Source: Cichorium intybus (lineage: Eukaryota; Streptophyta; Magnoliopsida; Asterales; Asteraceae). Taken from it: a stretch of DNA of 64,000 nt. The notes beneath the pieces were generated by a model, which made no database searches, was not told where the DNA came from, and was given only the letters and a program-made list of their open reading frames with translations. Below are positions 10,104 to 20,782 of this stretch, in pieces. The stretch covers positions 80,583,382 to 80,647,381 of the forward strand of contig CM042016.1 in the NCBI GenBank assembly GCA_023525715.1, given 5' to 3'. Every line of letters starts with the position of its first letter. Position 1 is the first letter of the stretch. The position numbers were made by a program, and so were the translations under genes.

Positions 10104-10686
10104 ACCGCGCCGCGGGTTTTTGAATTACGCGACGCGGGATCGTAAACCAACCCGATGCGCAGGGGTTGATTTAGTGACATGTGCGACACGCAAAGCGTAA
10201 ATCCGCGACGCGGGGAACGATCAGTCGGTTTTCTCCTTGATAAGGTAAGCCGCGGCTCACACAAACCACACACGACTCGGGTCTCTGATCAACGAATTTC
10301 TCTTGCATTTTTTCTTGCTCATTTTGTTTCCACTGCCAAGGTACGCTATTCTAACTATCTATTACTTGTTAAAACTAGTGATTAGGTAGTTAATTTTAGT
10401 GATTTGCCCAAAATAGTTCAAAACTTAGAATCGCTAATGCTAACTCATAGGGTGTTTGTTTTGCCAAATGGAGACCCTAGATGAGTTAATTGGCACCTAG
10501 GCTACCTTGTGGTATGATTAGATTGAGTTTTAGCAGGTTAAATCGAGAGTTTCGATCGGGGTTTAGAAACAGCCGCTCGCCGCGACGCGCCCTGCTCTTG
10601 GGCCGCGCCGCGGTGCAGCAGGGAAGAAAAGGACTAATTTTGCAAAAAAAAAAATATTTCTTTTGTGGCTATGTATCTTTTTGTAG
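10104..10686 (+). promoter_or_regulatory. Ath1 promoter/intron-like region upstream of the third ORF
   Basis: GC-rich motif copies matching the LTR lie at 10104-10138 (CGCGCCGCGGG and ACGCGACGCGGG as a pair), 10203-10215 and 10571-10616. A splice donor-like AAG/GTACGC is at 10338-10343, and an acceptor-like TTTTTGTAG ends at 10686, directly before the ATG of the third ORF. This would make a 5' UTR intron of about 346 bp with the last motif pair inside it. No strong TATA box is seen. Confidence 0.5.
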
Positions 10687-11865
10687 ATGATGTTCAGATT
10701 AGAGCAAGCTTTCCTCCAGTTCCCCGAGGGACTGGCTAGCTCCGCAGAATACATTTCGCGGAGGGACGCGTTGACTAGTCGCCGGGTTCTCGAGGCGACG
10801 GTCATTGACAGGGATATACTGAGGGATGCGGGAATATGGGGTGCGATCGAGCCATTCTTACATCGTATTTGGACTCATGAGGATGCTTCATTTACTTGCC
10901 GTGGCTGGGATAGGATCATGGCCACGGACGAGGACGTGGTCTACGCCGAGCTACTATTGGAGTTTCTCTCAACGATCCATTTCGCTCCTCGGGCATCGGA
11001 CCCACGATCCAGGATCATCCGTTTTCGACTGGGAGGTGTACAGAGGGAGTGCAACCTCCGGGAGTTTAGGAGGAGAGTTGGGCTATACACTATAGCGGAC
11101 CTCCAACATCGCCATTTCATGCAGTTCTTTGGGGCGTGCATTCAGGGGCAGCCGGACCGAGCTGCCAACATGGAGATTTGGACACCACTGTCCAACGTCA
11201 TGTACGAGGCAGGGACCTCGAGGGACAGCCACCTCCGTGACCTACTTCACCGCCTCATGCACCGTATCGTCTCCACCTCCATTATGCAGCGGGAGGGGGG
11301 CGACAAGGTGTCCGGGGAGGACATGACATTCTTTTGGGCTCTCCTCGACCCGTCCCGATTCCTCCATCTCCCCTTCGCCCTCGCGGTTGCCCTCTCCACC
11401 CACTCGACTGGCGCCTTTGCCAGCAGCCCACTAGCCAGGGGGTATTTCATCACCCGCCTGGCCCGCTCATATGGTATTCTCACTGCCCCCGTGGTTGCCT
11501 CCTTGACCGCTCTGCCTCCATCCCGCACTACAGCGCGCACTTTGGAGAGGATGCGGCTTATTCAGCAGCAGCGCCCGGGGTAGTTCATCCGGGCACCGAC
11601 TGAGCCTCCTTAGGCACCCCAGCCTGCGTACACCCAGCCAGGCAGGAGACGCCGGAGGCCAAAGCCAGCACCAGCAGCCCCGGCAGAGCCGCAGCCACAG
11701 CAGGAGGACCTGGCAGCCAGGGTTGCCAGGATTGAGGACCAGTTGGCATGGATCGGGGAGGTACTCTTGGATTTGGCCATGCAGCAGGGCCGACGCCCCC
11801 GACCATTCCCAGCCAGGGCCCACGATCATGAGGTCGGACCCTCCAGGCCACCTGGTAGTGATTGA
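10687..11865 (+). pseudogene. Ath1 third ORF, ATHILA ORF-1-like, with late stops
   Basis: The ATG at 10687 follows a splice acceptor-like sequence. The reading is open for 298 codons to TAG at 11581-11583. The same frame continues through a second TAG at 11611-11613 and ends at TGA 11863-11865, adding a Pro/Gln-rich tail and a short amphipathic coil (AARVARIEDQLAWIGEVLLDL). Family marks shared with the third ORFs of Ath2 and Ath3 are EFLST, then FRL, an HR-I-S word, LLDP and a late ITRLA. No signal peptide or clear membrane span is visible. In other Athila elements this position is called env-like, but nothing here supports a fusogen. The core could still be expressed as a 298-residue protein. 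The region is GC-rich compared with its surroundings. Confidence 0.78.
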
Positions 11866-12209
11866 TGTACTTTTTATTTCTTTCTTTTTATATTTTTTGG
11901 GATATATGTACAAACTTATGACACCTCTATTTGTATATTTTGTTCATATTTTATTTGTCATGTTTGTTTTAATTTGTTTGTTGAGTTATGCATGGTATAC
12001 CAAATTGAGAAGGAGTTGTCTCAGACAAGTGTGGGGTCACCGTGCCCCCTCCACTTGTCTCGACCACCGGCGTGTTCACTGTAGCGCTACAACTCCAGAA
12101 TACGAAATCAAGGATCCGTTTGTTCGCAATTATACATGTGATATTGAGCACCAAGCAGTCTATCGTCCAAAAGGGGTAACTCTTTCTCCCTTGTTTTGAA
12201 TTAATTTTA

Positions 12210-12249
12210 TACAACGGGGACGTTGTACGGTTTTAAGTGTGGGGTGTGG
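12210..12249 (+). other. Ath1 upstream hairpin plus polypurine module
   Basis: The hairpin TACAACG-GGGA-CGTTGTA (12210-12227) is followed by TTAAGTGTGGGGTGTGG (12233-12249), like the terminal tract. It may be an internal polypurine tract. Ath2 has the same hairpin sequence at 43767-43784. Confidence 0.65.
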
Positions 12250-12847
12250 ACGGTCGAAAGAGAAAATTTTTTGAAATTTTTGCAGAAATGATCAATTTTT
12301 CAATTTTTAGCAATATTTTTTCAAAATTTTTAATAAATTGCAATTTTGAAATGAATGGTTTGTGATTGTGATAGCACCAGTATTTTTCAATAAATACTGT
12401 TTATTTGTGATCATGCTATTAGTTAGTCAAATAAGTTGAGTTTTACGAGTTTAGAAGATTGAGCTGTTTTAGGATTGGAGTTTAGGAAGGAAAAGTCAAT
12501 CTGTGGCCTTTGTTGTTCGAGCCGGTAAGTCTAAAATGGGTGGGACTTATGCACCTTACCACCTAAGATCGTCTGGTCTGGGATGGTATTTCTAAAAGCT
12601 TGCTACACAGACAACATCGAAAGTCATGGACAATTCCTTAATGGCCTTTAGAATCTGAATGAGTACGTACACTTCATTGTGGACAAAAAGTTTGTAATCA
12701 AGGGTTCTCTAGAAAGCCATGAATTCCAAAGAACAATTCAATTATGTTTTCGCGAACTATTCCACTCAAACTCAAAGAGCAATAAACTTTGAAACTGAAC
12801 ACAGTAAAAAATTGTTTGATTCTTTATTATAATTTGTTAAAAACTCT
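12250..12847 (+). other. Ath1 3' noncoding stretch
   Basis: About 600 bp without an ORF between the two hairpin-tract modules. It is AT-rich at the start. I see no repeat or motif. Confidence 0.6.
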
Positions 12848-12885
12848 CTTGCTTGGGGACAAGCAAGGCACGAGTGTGGGGTGTT
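12848..12885 (+). other. Ath1 terminal hairpin and polypurine tract
   Basis: The 8-bp hairpin CTTGCTTG-GGGA-CAAGCAAG (12848-12867) precedes GAGTGTGGGGTGTT (about 12872-12885), which abuts the 3' LTR. The tract primes plus-strand synthesis. The hairpin recurs in Ath2 and Ath3 with changed stems. Confidence 0.75.
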
Positions 12886-13984
12886 TGACAACGCCTAGTG
12901 ATATCAAGTATTTTAGGCGTTGTTGAGCCCTGTTCTTGATAAAATTATATTAGACATGTCTGGGTATTCTCACTTTTCGTGCCAGGACTTGTTTGGAGAA
13001 AAAGAATGGAAACAGGGACTAAAAGCGTGCAAAAGGAAGAAGTTTGGAAAAGAATGAAAAATCAAGGAAACTCGTACGCACGCCGCGGGAATTAACCACG
13101 CGCGACGCAGGCTTAAGGCGGTGGAACACATTCAAATACCGAAGAACGGGAAAAGATAAGTACGCGCGCCGCGGATTCTTCATCTGCGCGGCGCGGCTGC
13201 GGGAAAATTTCAACTATAAATAGAGGCATTTCCAGCCGAAAACCTGAGCAAAGACCGGGTGTAAAATCGAACTTGAAGCTCTTTGACTCCAGGATTTCGT
13301 TTCAGCAACATCTCAATTGGTATTTTATGTTTTTGAATTTAATTTCATTTTAGTGGCAAGTAGTATTTGTAGCTAAAGTGACAACCACTGACTTTGAGCA
13401 CTTTAGGTTTCTGTTTTAGCATCATTAGTTACTGTTTGGATGTTTGGAAATCAGTTTTGGTTAATGAAATCATTTGGTTACAATTAATCTTGGTTTTTCG
13501 GTGTTTTGGATGTTTGTGTTTGGTTTTGGTTATTGGTTTGTGTTTGAATGTTATTTTGACCTTGTTTGGGACTATTTCCTTTGCTGAAATCAGTAGCCAA
13601 CTAGGTTAGCTTAGGTGTTGAACTTTGGCCAGTACTTGTTCCATTGGACTATAGTTATTGGTTTAGGTTATACCTTGTGATTGTTTGGATGTTTTGGATG
13701 CCTTTGTTTGCTTCTGATTCAGAGATGCACTTCTGATTTCAGAAAGTGACTAGGTTAGTTTGAGTCGAGTTTAGCTTATGCTTAGCTTGACTTTGTTTGG
13801 TTATTCCTTTTGGGTAGTTGAGCACTTAGAAACTAGATCCTCCGACTGTAGCGTGACACTACTAGTTGGTAATCTGTCATTTAGTCTAACCACGAAGCTC
13901 CTGCGGATCGACCCTGACTACCACTGTACTAGTGAGTGTTAGGTTTTCTCTTATATTTGACCGCATGACGACCTAGTCATGTCA
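12886..13984 (+). repeat. Ath1 3' LTR (1099 bp)
   Basis: It starts TGACAACGCC and ends ATGTCA, followed by target duplication CCTTG at 13985-13989. Motif pairs are at about 13075-13112 and 13161-13200, with the TATA box at 13214-13221. It differs from the 5' copy at about 38 positions and one 11-12 bp gap. Confidence 0.93.
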
Positions 13985-15717
13985 CCTTGCACCTCATGTC
14001 AACTTTTTCCAAAACACTTCGTGTCATCTGCTTGACATCGGTTTCAACAACTTTTACTGCCTCATCTATTTTCTTGTTGACCTTATTGGTGATGGTTTCC
14101 TCAAAAGATGTAAGTGACTCCGCCAAGTGATCAGTTGTAACTCCAGACCCTTTGTCTGAAGTGTAAGTGGTTTGCATTGTATTAAAACATTCAACTTCGC
14201 ATTAAGTTGGCGGAACTGTTTCATTGACACCAGGCTTGTGTCTGGTTCATCATCATCTTCATCTTGTATTTGTATTGGGGCTGTTTCAAAATAATCCTCC
14301 TCTCCTTTGTCGATTTCATGGGAAGAGGGAGAATTAGCCAGATCATCCATAATGAATGAATCAATCGGAGGAGGTACTTCTGTTGTTGAAGTGAAAATGG
14401 GTGTGGTATTCTTTGGTGGTGGAGATGGTGGATCTTTGGTAGTTTGATCATCGGGTGTAAGACTTGTGTCCATATTAGATGTGTTCACAGGGGTCTCAAT
14501 ATGACTTGTCTCTACATTAGATGTTTCGACAGAGGTCATATGTGCCGACACCATAAGATTTTCTGTTAATGAAACAAAGGGATCAGAAGGTGGTACCGTA
14601 GAAGTGGTTGTCTCAGTTGGTGATGGAGGAATGGTGGTATCCTCCGGATGAGAACATTCTTCCTCTTCTTCTTCATCGTCTTCTGATCGAGGTGTTGGTG
14701 GTCTGGAAGATTGTGCACGTTTCTTCTTTGTTGGCTTAACAGCTTGGGTTTTCTTCCTTGTTCTAGACTTCTTGGCTGGGGCTTTAGATGGTTCTGCTGT
14801 GCTTTTTTGTTTTCCACCCTTGGCCTTAGGAAGTTCGGATTCTATAACCCTTGTGAAGACCCTGAGTGGTGGAGGAATCGTGATCGTCTTTTGGTACTCG
14901 ATCAAGGTAAGATTATCATCTGGAACCTTGCACATCATTGCCTCAGGAATTTGAGCGATAAATTCCATTCTGTCATCCGAATTTGAACTAGAAGGAATTT
15001 GGACAAGGCTGAAATCATGGACAGGCAAGTCCGAAGGCACTGGTACCTTCTCATGAGCGTATATGGCCTGGACGATAAGTGCATAGAAGCGTGTTGATGC
15101 GATGTCTGTGGCCCGCTTTGCATGATTCATGTAAGTAGTGAAGTCTGTCCATAGAATCGAAGCATAATCCACTGGAACATTGTAGTAGATGCCATATTGA
15201 ATTTGCAGGAATGTGTAAGCAGCCGAATCGAGGCCCGAAGTCCTGCCAGAGAGGCTTCGTAGGATAACACTGAAGAAATAACCCCAAACAGAAGGCAATT
15301 TGTTCTTTTTGAAAGAACTCATTGTTTGAGTGATCGGTGTATGCCCCATCTCGTTAAGCATGTTCAAGATTTCAGATTGAGAGGCCATCTGAAACCGTCC
15401 AGACACCGGAAGTTGAAGAATTTTTGAAAATTGTTCTTTCTTGACCGTAAGGCGGTGATGATTTCAAAAGACACCGATTGACCGTCTGCATTCAGACGTG
15501 TTGTATGGTGTGCCCTGTTGACCCACAACTTTTGAACTTGAGTAGTTGCAGTCATGGCGTGGTGAAGGGGTGAGTATCGCAGACATACTACCAGCATCGC
15601 CATTGTTGATGAGTAGGCTTCAGGGTCCAGGTTTGCAACATGGTTTGCCGACATTGGGTTGAGATCAGGAACTAAATCAGCATCTCCTACTGTGAATGAA
15701 ATGTCATCGGTAGCCAT
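13985..15717 (-). pseudogene. S envelope-position ORF, N-terminal part
   Basis: The ATG at 15717 opens a frame that breaks near 15400 and continues in a second frame (446 codons to 14066) and a third (to 13985, the Ath1 insertion point). In order there are about 110 residues of mixed character, a hydrophobic-patched helical domain (about 15300-14900), a Lys-rich basic stretch (about 14820-14710), a Glu/Asp run (near 14660) and a Thr/Ser/Pro-rich region (14640-14290). This order is typical of the extra ORF of Asteraceae-type Sirevirus elements, as I recall them. The C-terminal part is at 5641-7431. The function of this protein family is not established. Confidence 0.75.
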
Positions 15718-16114
15718 GGTGAGTAAATTTAACTTTTGAGAGTTGGGAGTGTTTGGGAATTTTTAGTTGCAGGTTCTGAGAATTTGGAAACGGAAGGGAT
15801 GAATGCAAGGGTTAACCCGTTTATATACTATGATGATGAGTGGAGAGAGAAAGAGCATTTAATGCGTGTTTTTGAACGGTCAAATGGGTTGCTCCATGTC
15901 ATCCGTAAGTTGAGGGGACAATTCCTTTTTCTCAGTGTGACAGTTGCGTCATCCCAAGTAACCGTTGTGCTTGATTCCTATTGGTTCCTGCATATCCCAA
16001 TGCAAAACAAGATCAGTAATGATCCCAGTATCTCGTTGAATCCCAACAAACATGATTACCACACGATATAATAATAAAGAAAGGAAAAATAAAAAATAAA
16101 AAATAAAAAATATT
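15718..16114 (-). other. S spacer between pol and the envelope-position ORF, left piece
   Basis: This noncoding stretch upstream of the S extra ORF is continuous with 21299-22797 on the far side of T. Its right end (16076-16114) is a run of A-rich repeats. The T target duplication is 16115-16119. Confidence 0.6.
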
Positions 16115-16119
16115 TTTGG

Positions 16120-16630
16120 TGTTATAAATAAATTATATCGACAATAAAATAAAATAATAATACGATAAAGAAAAATAAATGTGGACACAAGGATTTAACG
16201 TGGAAAAACCCTTTCGGGAAAAAAACCACGGGCACAACCGATGATGATCACTATATGAGAAAAAATGAGGAGGTTACAAGATTTGGAACTGAAAAATATA
16301 TATCTCTCTTTTCTTTAATACACTGAGCCTCACAATATATCTATGTATATATGTCACTCAAAATGGTTTTGAACGATTTCATTTGGAAAATGATCATCCC
16401 TATTTATAGGGATGATCAGCCGAAACTCGCCGTGAATATTGAAAGAATTGTAGGCGCCGTATGTTGAATTCCCCACGTTCAAAATTCAATTGGAATTTGA
16501 GTTTGATTATCGTTCGTTCAACGTGCACAATTCTATTTGAATATGATATTGAATTACTATGCAACGGGGCCCACTTGAATTATTCATTCTTTTGACTGCT
16601 TTTTCTTTGCTTTTGAAGGAATCTTTCACA
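16120..16630 (-). repeat. T 3' LTR (511 bp)
   Basis: The termini are TGTTATAAAT and CTTTCACA in plus-strand reading. The TATA box (minus strand TATAAATA) lies at the centre of a 28-bp palindrome at 16391-16418. Confidence 0.95.
16391..16418 (-). promoter_or_regulatory. T LTR TATA box inside a palindrome
   Basis: The arms TGATCATCCCTAT and ATAGGGATGATCA are perfect inverted copies around the TATA box. The copy in the 5' LTR is 21054-21081. The box could be hidden in a cruciform, or a dimeric factor could span it. Confidence 0.65.
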
Positions 16631-16647
16631 ATCTCCACCTTGACTTT
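16631..16647 (-). other. T polypurine tract
   Basis: On the minus strand it reads TCAAGGTGGAGATT, directly before the 3' LTR start TGTGAAAG. Confidence 0.8.
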
Positions 16648-16740
16648 AAAAGCAATAAGTAATCAAACTCCACCTTGAGACGAATTTCCATTTGTAGAAC
16701 TCCTCATTATAAAATCATCGTGTGCCAACAATCCTTGGAA

Positions 16741-19700
16741 TTAGATTGTCATACCAACCAAGCTTGAGCAAAGCTCAAACTTAGTTGCTGGAACCGGCTT
16801 CGTCATCATATCCGCCGGATTGTCATGAGTGCTAATCTTTTGAACTTGAATATCACCTTTGGAAATAACATCTCGAATAAAGTGATAACGTACATCAATA
16901 TGTTTCGTTCTCTCATGAAACATTTGATCTTTTGTGAGATAAATAGCACTTTGACTATCACAAAAAATCTTTGTGGGAGATGTGTCTCCACAAAGTTCAC
17001 CGTATAAATTTCTTAACCAAATAGCTTCCTTACAAGCTTCAGAAATTGCCATGTATTCTGCTTCAGTTGTGGATAAGGCAACAGTGTTCTGTAGACTTGC
17101 CTTCCAACTCACAGCACATCCACCAATGGTAAAGACATAACCTATCAAAGATCTTCTTTTATCGAAATCTCCAGCATAATCAGAATCTACATAGCCCACC
17201 AGTCCTTCACCAAAACTTCCAAATTGTAAACATGCATTGGTAGTACCGCATAAATACCTAAGAATCCATTGAACAGCTTTCCAATGCTCTTTTCCTGGGT
17301 TAGCCATATATCTGCTAACAACACTTAAAGCGTGAGATAAATCAGGGCGAGAACATACCATGGCATACATTAAAGAACCAACTGCACTAGAATACGGAAC
17401 TTTCGCCATGTTGTTAATTTCATCATCTGTCTTTGGACAATATGCTGAAGACAGTTTGAAATGTGCAGCTAACGGAGTATGCACTGGCTTGGCTTTATGC
17501 ATGTTGAATCTTTGAAGAACTTTCTCAATATACCTCTTTTGACTTAGGTATAGTTTTCCATGCTGTCTGTTACGAGTAATTTCCATACCAAGAATTTTCT
17601 TGGCTGGACCTAAGTCCGTCATTTCAAACTCATTGCTTAGTTGTGTTTTCAGTTTTGCTATCTCTAGGTTGTCTTTTGCAGCAATCAACATATCATCAAC
17701 ATAAAGAAGCAGATATATTGATGAACCATTGACTGACTTAATATAAACACAACTATCATAATCTGATCTTTTAAAATTCTGAGATAGCATAAAAGAGTCA
17801 AACCTTTTATACCATTGCCTTGGGGACTGCTTTAACCCATAAAGAGATTTTTTCAATCTACATACTAAGTTCTCTTTTCCAGGGATAATGAAGCCTTCAG
17901 GTTGCTCCATATAAATATCTTCCTCCAATTCACCATGTAAAAATGCAGTTTTGACATCTAACTGCTCAAGCTCATAGTTATGCATGGCAACAATACTAAG
18001 TAAAGTACGAATTGAGCTATGCTTAACAACAGGAGAGAAGACATCAGTAAAATCAATGCCTGGAATTTGGCTATAGACTTTAGCAACTAACCTTGCTTTA
18101 AATCTTGCTTCCTCATTAGGAGTAATACCTTCTTTTCTTTTGAAAATCCATTTGCAGCGGATAGGCTTCTTTTCTTTTGGTAATTTCACCAATTCCCAAG
18201 TGCCATTCTTTTCAAGTGATTCCATTTCATCATGCATGGCAATTATCCATTTGTTGCAATGTTCTGAAGTAATGGCTTCCGTGTAAGTTGAAGGTTCTTT
18301 GATACCTTCAATTTCTTCAGCAACGTTTAAAGCATAAGCAACAATGTTTGCTTCTTCTATCAGTCTCTTGGGAGGATGAATGACCCTCCTAGGTCTATCA
18401 GTTGCTATAGAACGTTGTGGTTGGTGAGTAGGAGTAGGAGTAGAAGACTCTTGCTCAACTGGTTGATTTTGATCAATAGAGTTTTCTTTTTCTGGTGTAT
18501 GTTCTGAGTCAACAGATTGCTCCACCTGCACACTTGTCTTTTGTTGACTCTCAACAGGAATATTAGTAGGAGAATCTTTATGTAGCATAGCTGATTCATT
18601 AAATACTACATTTCTACTAATCACGACCTTTTTAGTTTCAGGACACCATAACTTATATCCTTTCACACCAGACTTGTAACCAAGAAAGATACATTTAATT
18701 GCCCTAGGTTCTAATTTTCCATTATCAACATGAGCATAAGCATGACAACCAAAAATTCTTAAATCTGAATAGTTTGCTGGGGAGCCAGACCATACCTCAA
18801 TAGGAGTCTTTTTATCAAGTGGAATAGAAGGTGACATGTTAATTAAATAACATGCAGTAGAAGCAGCTTCTGCCCAAAAACGCTTAGATAATCCTGCGTT
18901 AGATAACATACAACGAGCTTTTGAAATAATGGTTCTGTTCATACGTTCAGCTACACCATTTTGTTGGGGTGTGTGAGAAACGGTGTAGTGTCTAACAATT
19001 CCTTCTAGTTTACAATATGAATTAAATTCATTTGAACAAAACTCCATACCATTATCTGTGCGAAGCTTTTTGACCTTCTTACCGGTCTGGTTTTCCACCA
19101 TGACTTTCCATTCTTTGAATGCAGAGAATGCTTCAGATTTAAGCTTCAAGAAATATGGCCAAACTCTTCTTGAATAATCATCAATAATTGTCAACATATA
19201 ACGAGCACCTCCTAGTGATGCTTCTTGAGATGGTCCCCATAAATCAGCATGTACATACTCCAAAATGCCTTTTGTAGTATGTACTGAGGTGTTGAATTTC
19301 ACCCTCTTGTGTTTGCCAAAAATACAATGTTCACAGAATTCCAGTTTGCCAACGCATTGGCCATCAAGCAATCCTCTTTTGCTTAATGCTGTCAAACCAA
19401 GTTCACTCATATGCCCAAGACGCATATGCCACAGGTTAGTAGTATCAGTAGATGAATTTGAAGTAACATTAGAATTACCTGTTACTGTACTACCTTGTAG
19501 ATGATACAGGTTTGCAGATTTAATATCAGCTTTCATCACAATCAAAGCTCCTTTAGAAACCTTTAAAACTCCACCTTCACCGGAATATTTGTACCCTTTA
19601 AGGTCAAGAGTACTTAAAGAAATAAGGTTTCTTTTCAAACCTGGAACGTGTCGAACATCAGACAAAGTTCTGACAACACCATCAAACATCTTGATTTGAA

Positions 19701-20721
19701 TTAAACCGATTCCAGTGACTTTATATGGTGCATTATCACCCATCAATACGGAGCCGCCTTCTATAGGTTGATAATTTGTAAACCAGCTTCTGTTTGGACT
19801 CATATGAAAAGTACAAGCTGAGTCAAGAATCCATTCATCATTGGTTTTTAGGATTCCTGCAAAAGCTACAAGAACATCACCGTTAGAATTATTTTCAGCA
19901 GCATAAGTAGCTTTTCCTTCATCATCTTGATTTGGTTTGTGATTTTGATTAGAAGCTCTTTTCTCCTTGTTTTTCAACTTGTAACATTCAGAGATATCAT
20001 GTCCTTCCTTTTTGCAATAGTTACATGACTTGGAACGTCTGGATCTAGATTTGCTTCTAGAATTTCTTTTGTTCTTGCCTTTGGAATCATTCTTATCTGT
20101 TGGTCTGCCACGAACTGCCAGACTTTCTCCTTTAGAATTTGAACCTTCAGTGGATACCATATCTTTCATCTTTTCTTTGGCATGCAAAGCTTCATAAACT
20201 TCTTGAAGTGTTAAAGTATCACGACTATATAATATGGTATCTCTAAAGTTTGAATAAGAACTAGGCAAAGAACATAAAAGAATTAAACCCAAATCCTCTT
20301 CATCATATTTTACCTCCATAGCTTCAAGATCAGTGATGATCTCTTTAAACGTCGAAAGATGATCCAGCAATGATCCACCTTCTTGCATCTTAAGCGAAAA
20401 TAATTTTTGTTTAAGGTGCATCTTACTTGTGAGATCTTTGGTCATGCAGATTTGTTCTAATTTTAGCCATAAAGATGCTGCAGTAGTTTCTTTCAAAACT
20501 TCCTGCAAAATATTGTTAGATAAATGAAGATGGATATGAGAGAGAGCCTTACGATCTTTACGATCCTTTTCTTCATCTGACCAAGACGCAGGCATTTTGT
20601 CTCGGCCTAACAGAGCATCATCAAGGTCCATCTGAGCCAATACAGCTCGCATTTTTACTTGCCATAATGAAAATCTTGTATCTCGATCCAACAATGGAAT
20701 ATCGTATTTCAAAGTAGCCAT
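16741..20721 (-). CDS. T gag-pol polyprotein (intact)
   Basis: The likely start is the ATG at 20721. The frame is open further upstream only because it runs into the primer site. It encodes 1326 residues without a stop. The order from the N-terminus is: capsid domain (UBN2-type) with the word LWQVKMRAVLAQMDLDDALL; zinc knuckle CNYCKKEGHDISEC (C-x2-C-x4-H-x4-C); protease with DSACTFHM; pre-integrase LWHMRLGH; integrase with the D-D-E triad in IIDDYSR, RTDNGMEF and the NGVAERMNRT region; reverse transcriptase with LLYVDDMLIA; RNase H with YVDSDYAGD, STTEAEY and IFCDSQSAI, ending in ADMMTKP. All catalytic residues I can check are present and the length suits the family. Gag and pol are one frame, as usual for copia. 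It is probably expressed from the 5' LTR at 20783-21293. Confidence 0.95.
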   Translation of the reverse strand: MATLKYDIPLLDRDTRFSLWQVKMRAVLAQMDLDDALLGRDKMPASWSDEEKDRKDRKALSHIHLHLSNNILQEVLKETTAASLWLKLEQICMTKDLTSKMHLKQKLFSLKMQEGGSLLDHLSTFKEIITDLEAMEVKYDEEDLGLILLCSLPSSYSNFRDTILYSRDTLTLQEVYEALHAKEKMKDMVSTEGSNSKGESLAVRGRPTDKNDSKGKNKRNSRSKSRSRRSKSCNYCKKEGHDISECYKLKNKEKRASNQNHKPNQDDEGKATYAAENNSNGDVLVAFAGILKTNDEWILDSACTFHMSPNRSWFTNYQPIEGGSVLMGDNAPYKVTGIGLIQIKMFDGVVRTLSDVRHVPGLKRNLISLSTLDLKGYKYSGEGGVLKVSKGALIVMKADIKSANLYHLQGSTVTGNSNVTSNSSTDTTNLWHMRLGHMSELGLTALSKRGLLDGQCVGKLEFCEHCIFGKHKRVKFNTSVHTTKGILEYVHADLWGPSQEASLGGARYMLTIIDDYSRRVWPYFLKLKSEAFSAFKEWKVMVENQTGKKVKKLRTDNGMEFCSNEFNSYCKLEGIVRHYTVSHTPQQNGVAERMNRTIISKARCMLSNAGLSKRFWAEAASTACYLINMSPSIPLDKKTPIEVWSGSPANYSDLRIFGCHAYAHVDNGKLEPRAIKCIFLGYKSGVKGYKLWCPETKKVVISRNVVFNESAMLHKDSPTNIPVESQQKTSVQVEQSVDSEHTPEKENSIDQNQPVEQESSTPTPTHQPQRSIATDRPRRVIHPPKRLIEEANIVAYALNVAEEIEGIKEPSTYTEAITSEHCNKWIIAMHDEMESLEKNGTWELVKLPKEKKPIRCKWIFKRKEGITPNEEARFKARLVAKVYSQIPGIDFTDVFSPVVKHSSIRTLLSIVAMHNYELEQLDVKTAFLHGELEEDIYMEQPEGFIIPGKENLVCRLKKSLYGLKQSPRQWYKRFDSFMLSQNFKRSDYDSCVYIKSVNGSSIYLLLYVDDMLIAAKDNLEIAKLKTQLSNEFEMTDLGPAKKILGMEITRNRQHGKLYLSQKRYIEKVLQRFNMHKAKPVHTPLAAHFKLSSAYCPKTDDEINNMAKVPYSSAVGSLMYAMVCSRPDLSHALSVVSRYMANPGKEHWKAVQWILRYLCGTTNACLQFGSFGEGLVGYVDSDYAGDFDKRRSLIGYVFTIGGCAVSWKASLQNTVALSTTEAEYMAISEACKEAIWLRNLYGELCGDTSPTKIFCDSQSAIYLTKDQMFHERTKHIDVRYHFIRDVISKGDIQVQKISTHDNPADMMTKPVPATKFELCSSLVGMTI

Positions 20722-20764
20722 GTCGATATAATACTCAAAAATTGAGAATGAGTATAGAAAACAA

Positions 20765-20780
20765 CGTGGCTCTGATACCA
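20765..20780 (-). other. T primer binding site (tRNA-iMet)
   Basis: On the minus strand it reads TGGTATCAGAGCCACG, complementary to the 3' end of initiator tRNA-Met, 2 bp after the 5' LTR. Confidence 0.92.
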
Positions 20781-20782
20781 CT

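Larger units (their letters stand above)
7432..13984 (+). mobile_element. Ath1: non-autonomous Athila-type element without gag-pol
   Basis: The LTRs are 7432-8543 and 12886-13984, flanked by CCTTG at 7427-7431 and 13985-13989. The PBS matches tRNA-Asp. The 4.3-kb interior holds an unrecognised 420-residue ORF, the GGGAGGCAACCC hairpin, a promoter-like region, an ATHILA ORF-1-like gene and two hairpin plus polypurine modules. No capsid, protease, RT, RNase H or integrase sequence is present anywhere, so movement would need proteins from a relative. The LTRs differ at about 38 positions (about 3.4%). It sits inside the envelope-position ORF of S. Confidence 0.93.

Noticed and set aside
11247..11913. 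Long frames on both strands overlapping the Ath1 third ORF
   Set aside because: GC-rich shadow frames; the plus-strand frame from 10687 carries the family motifs.
7952..13609. 71-codon hydrophobic frames in both Ath1 LTRs
   Set aside because: Identical by LTR duplication, in a T-rich U5 region; membrane-like only because of composition.
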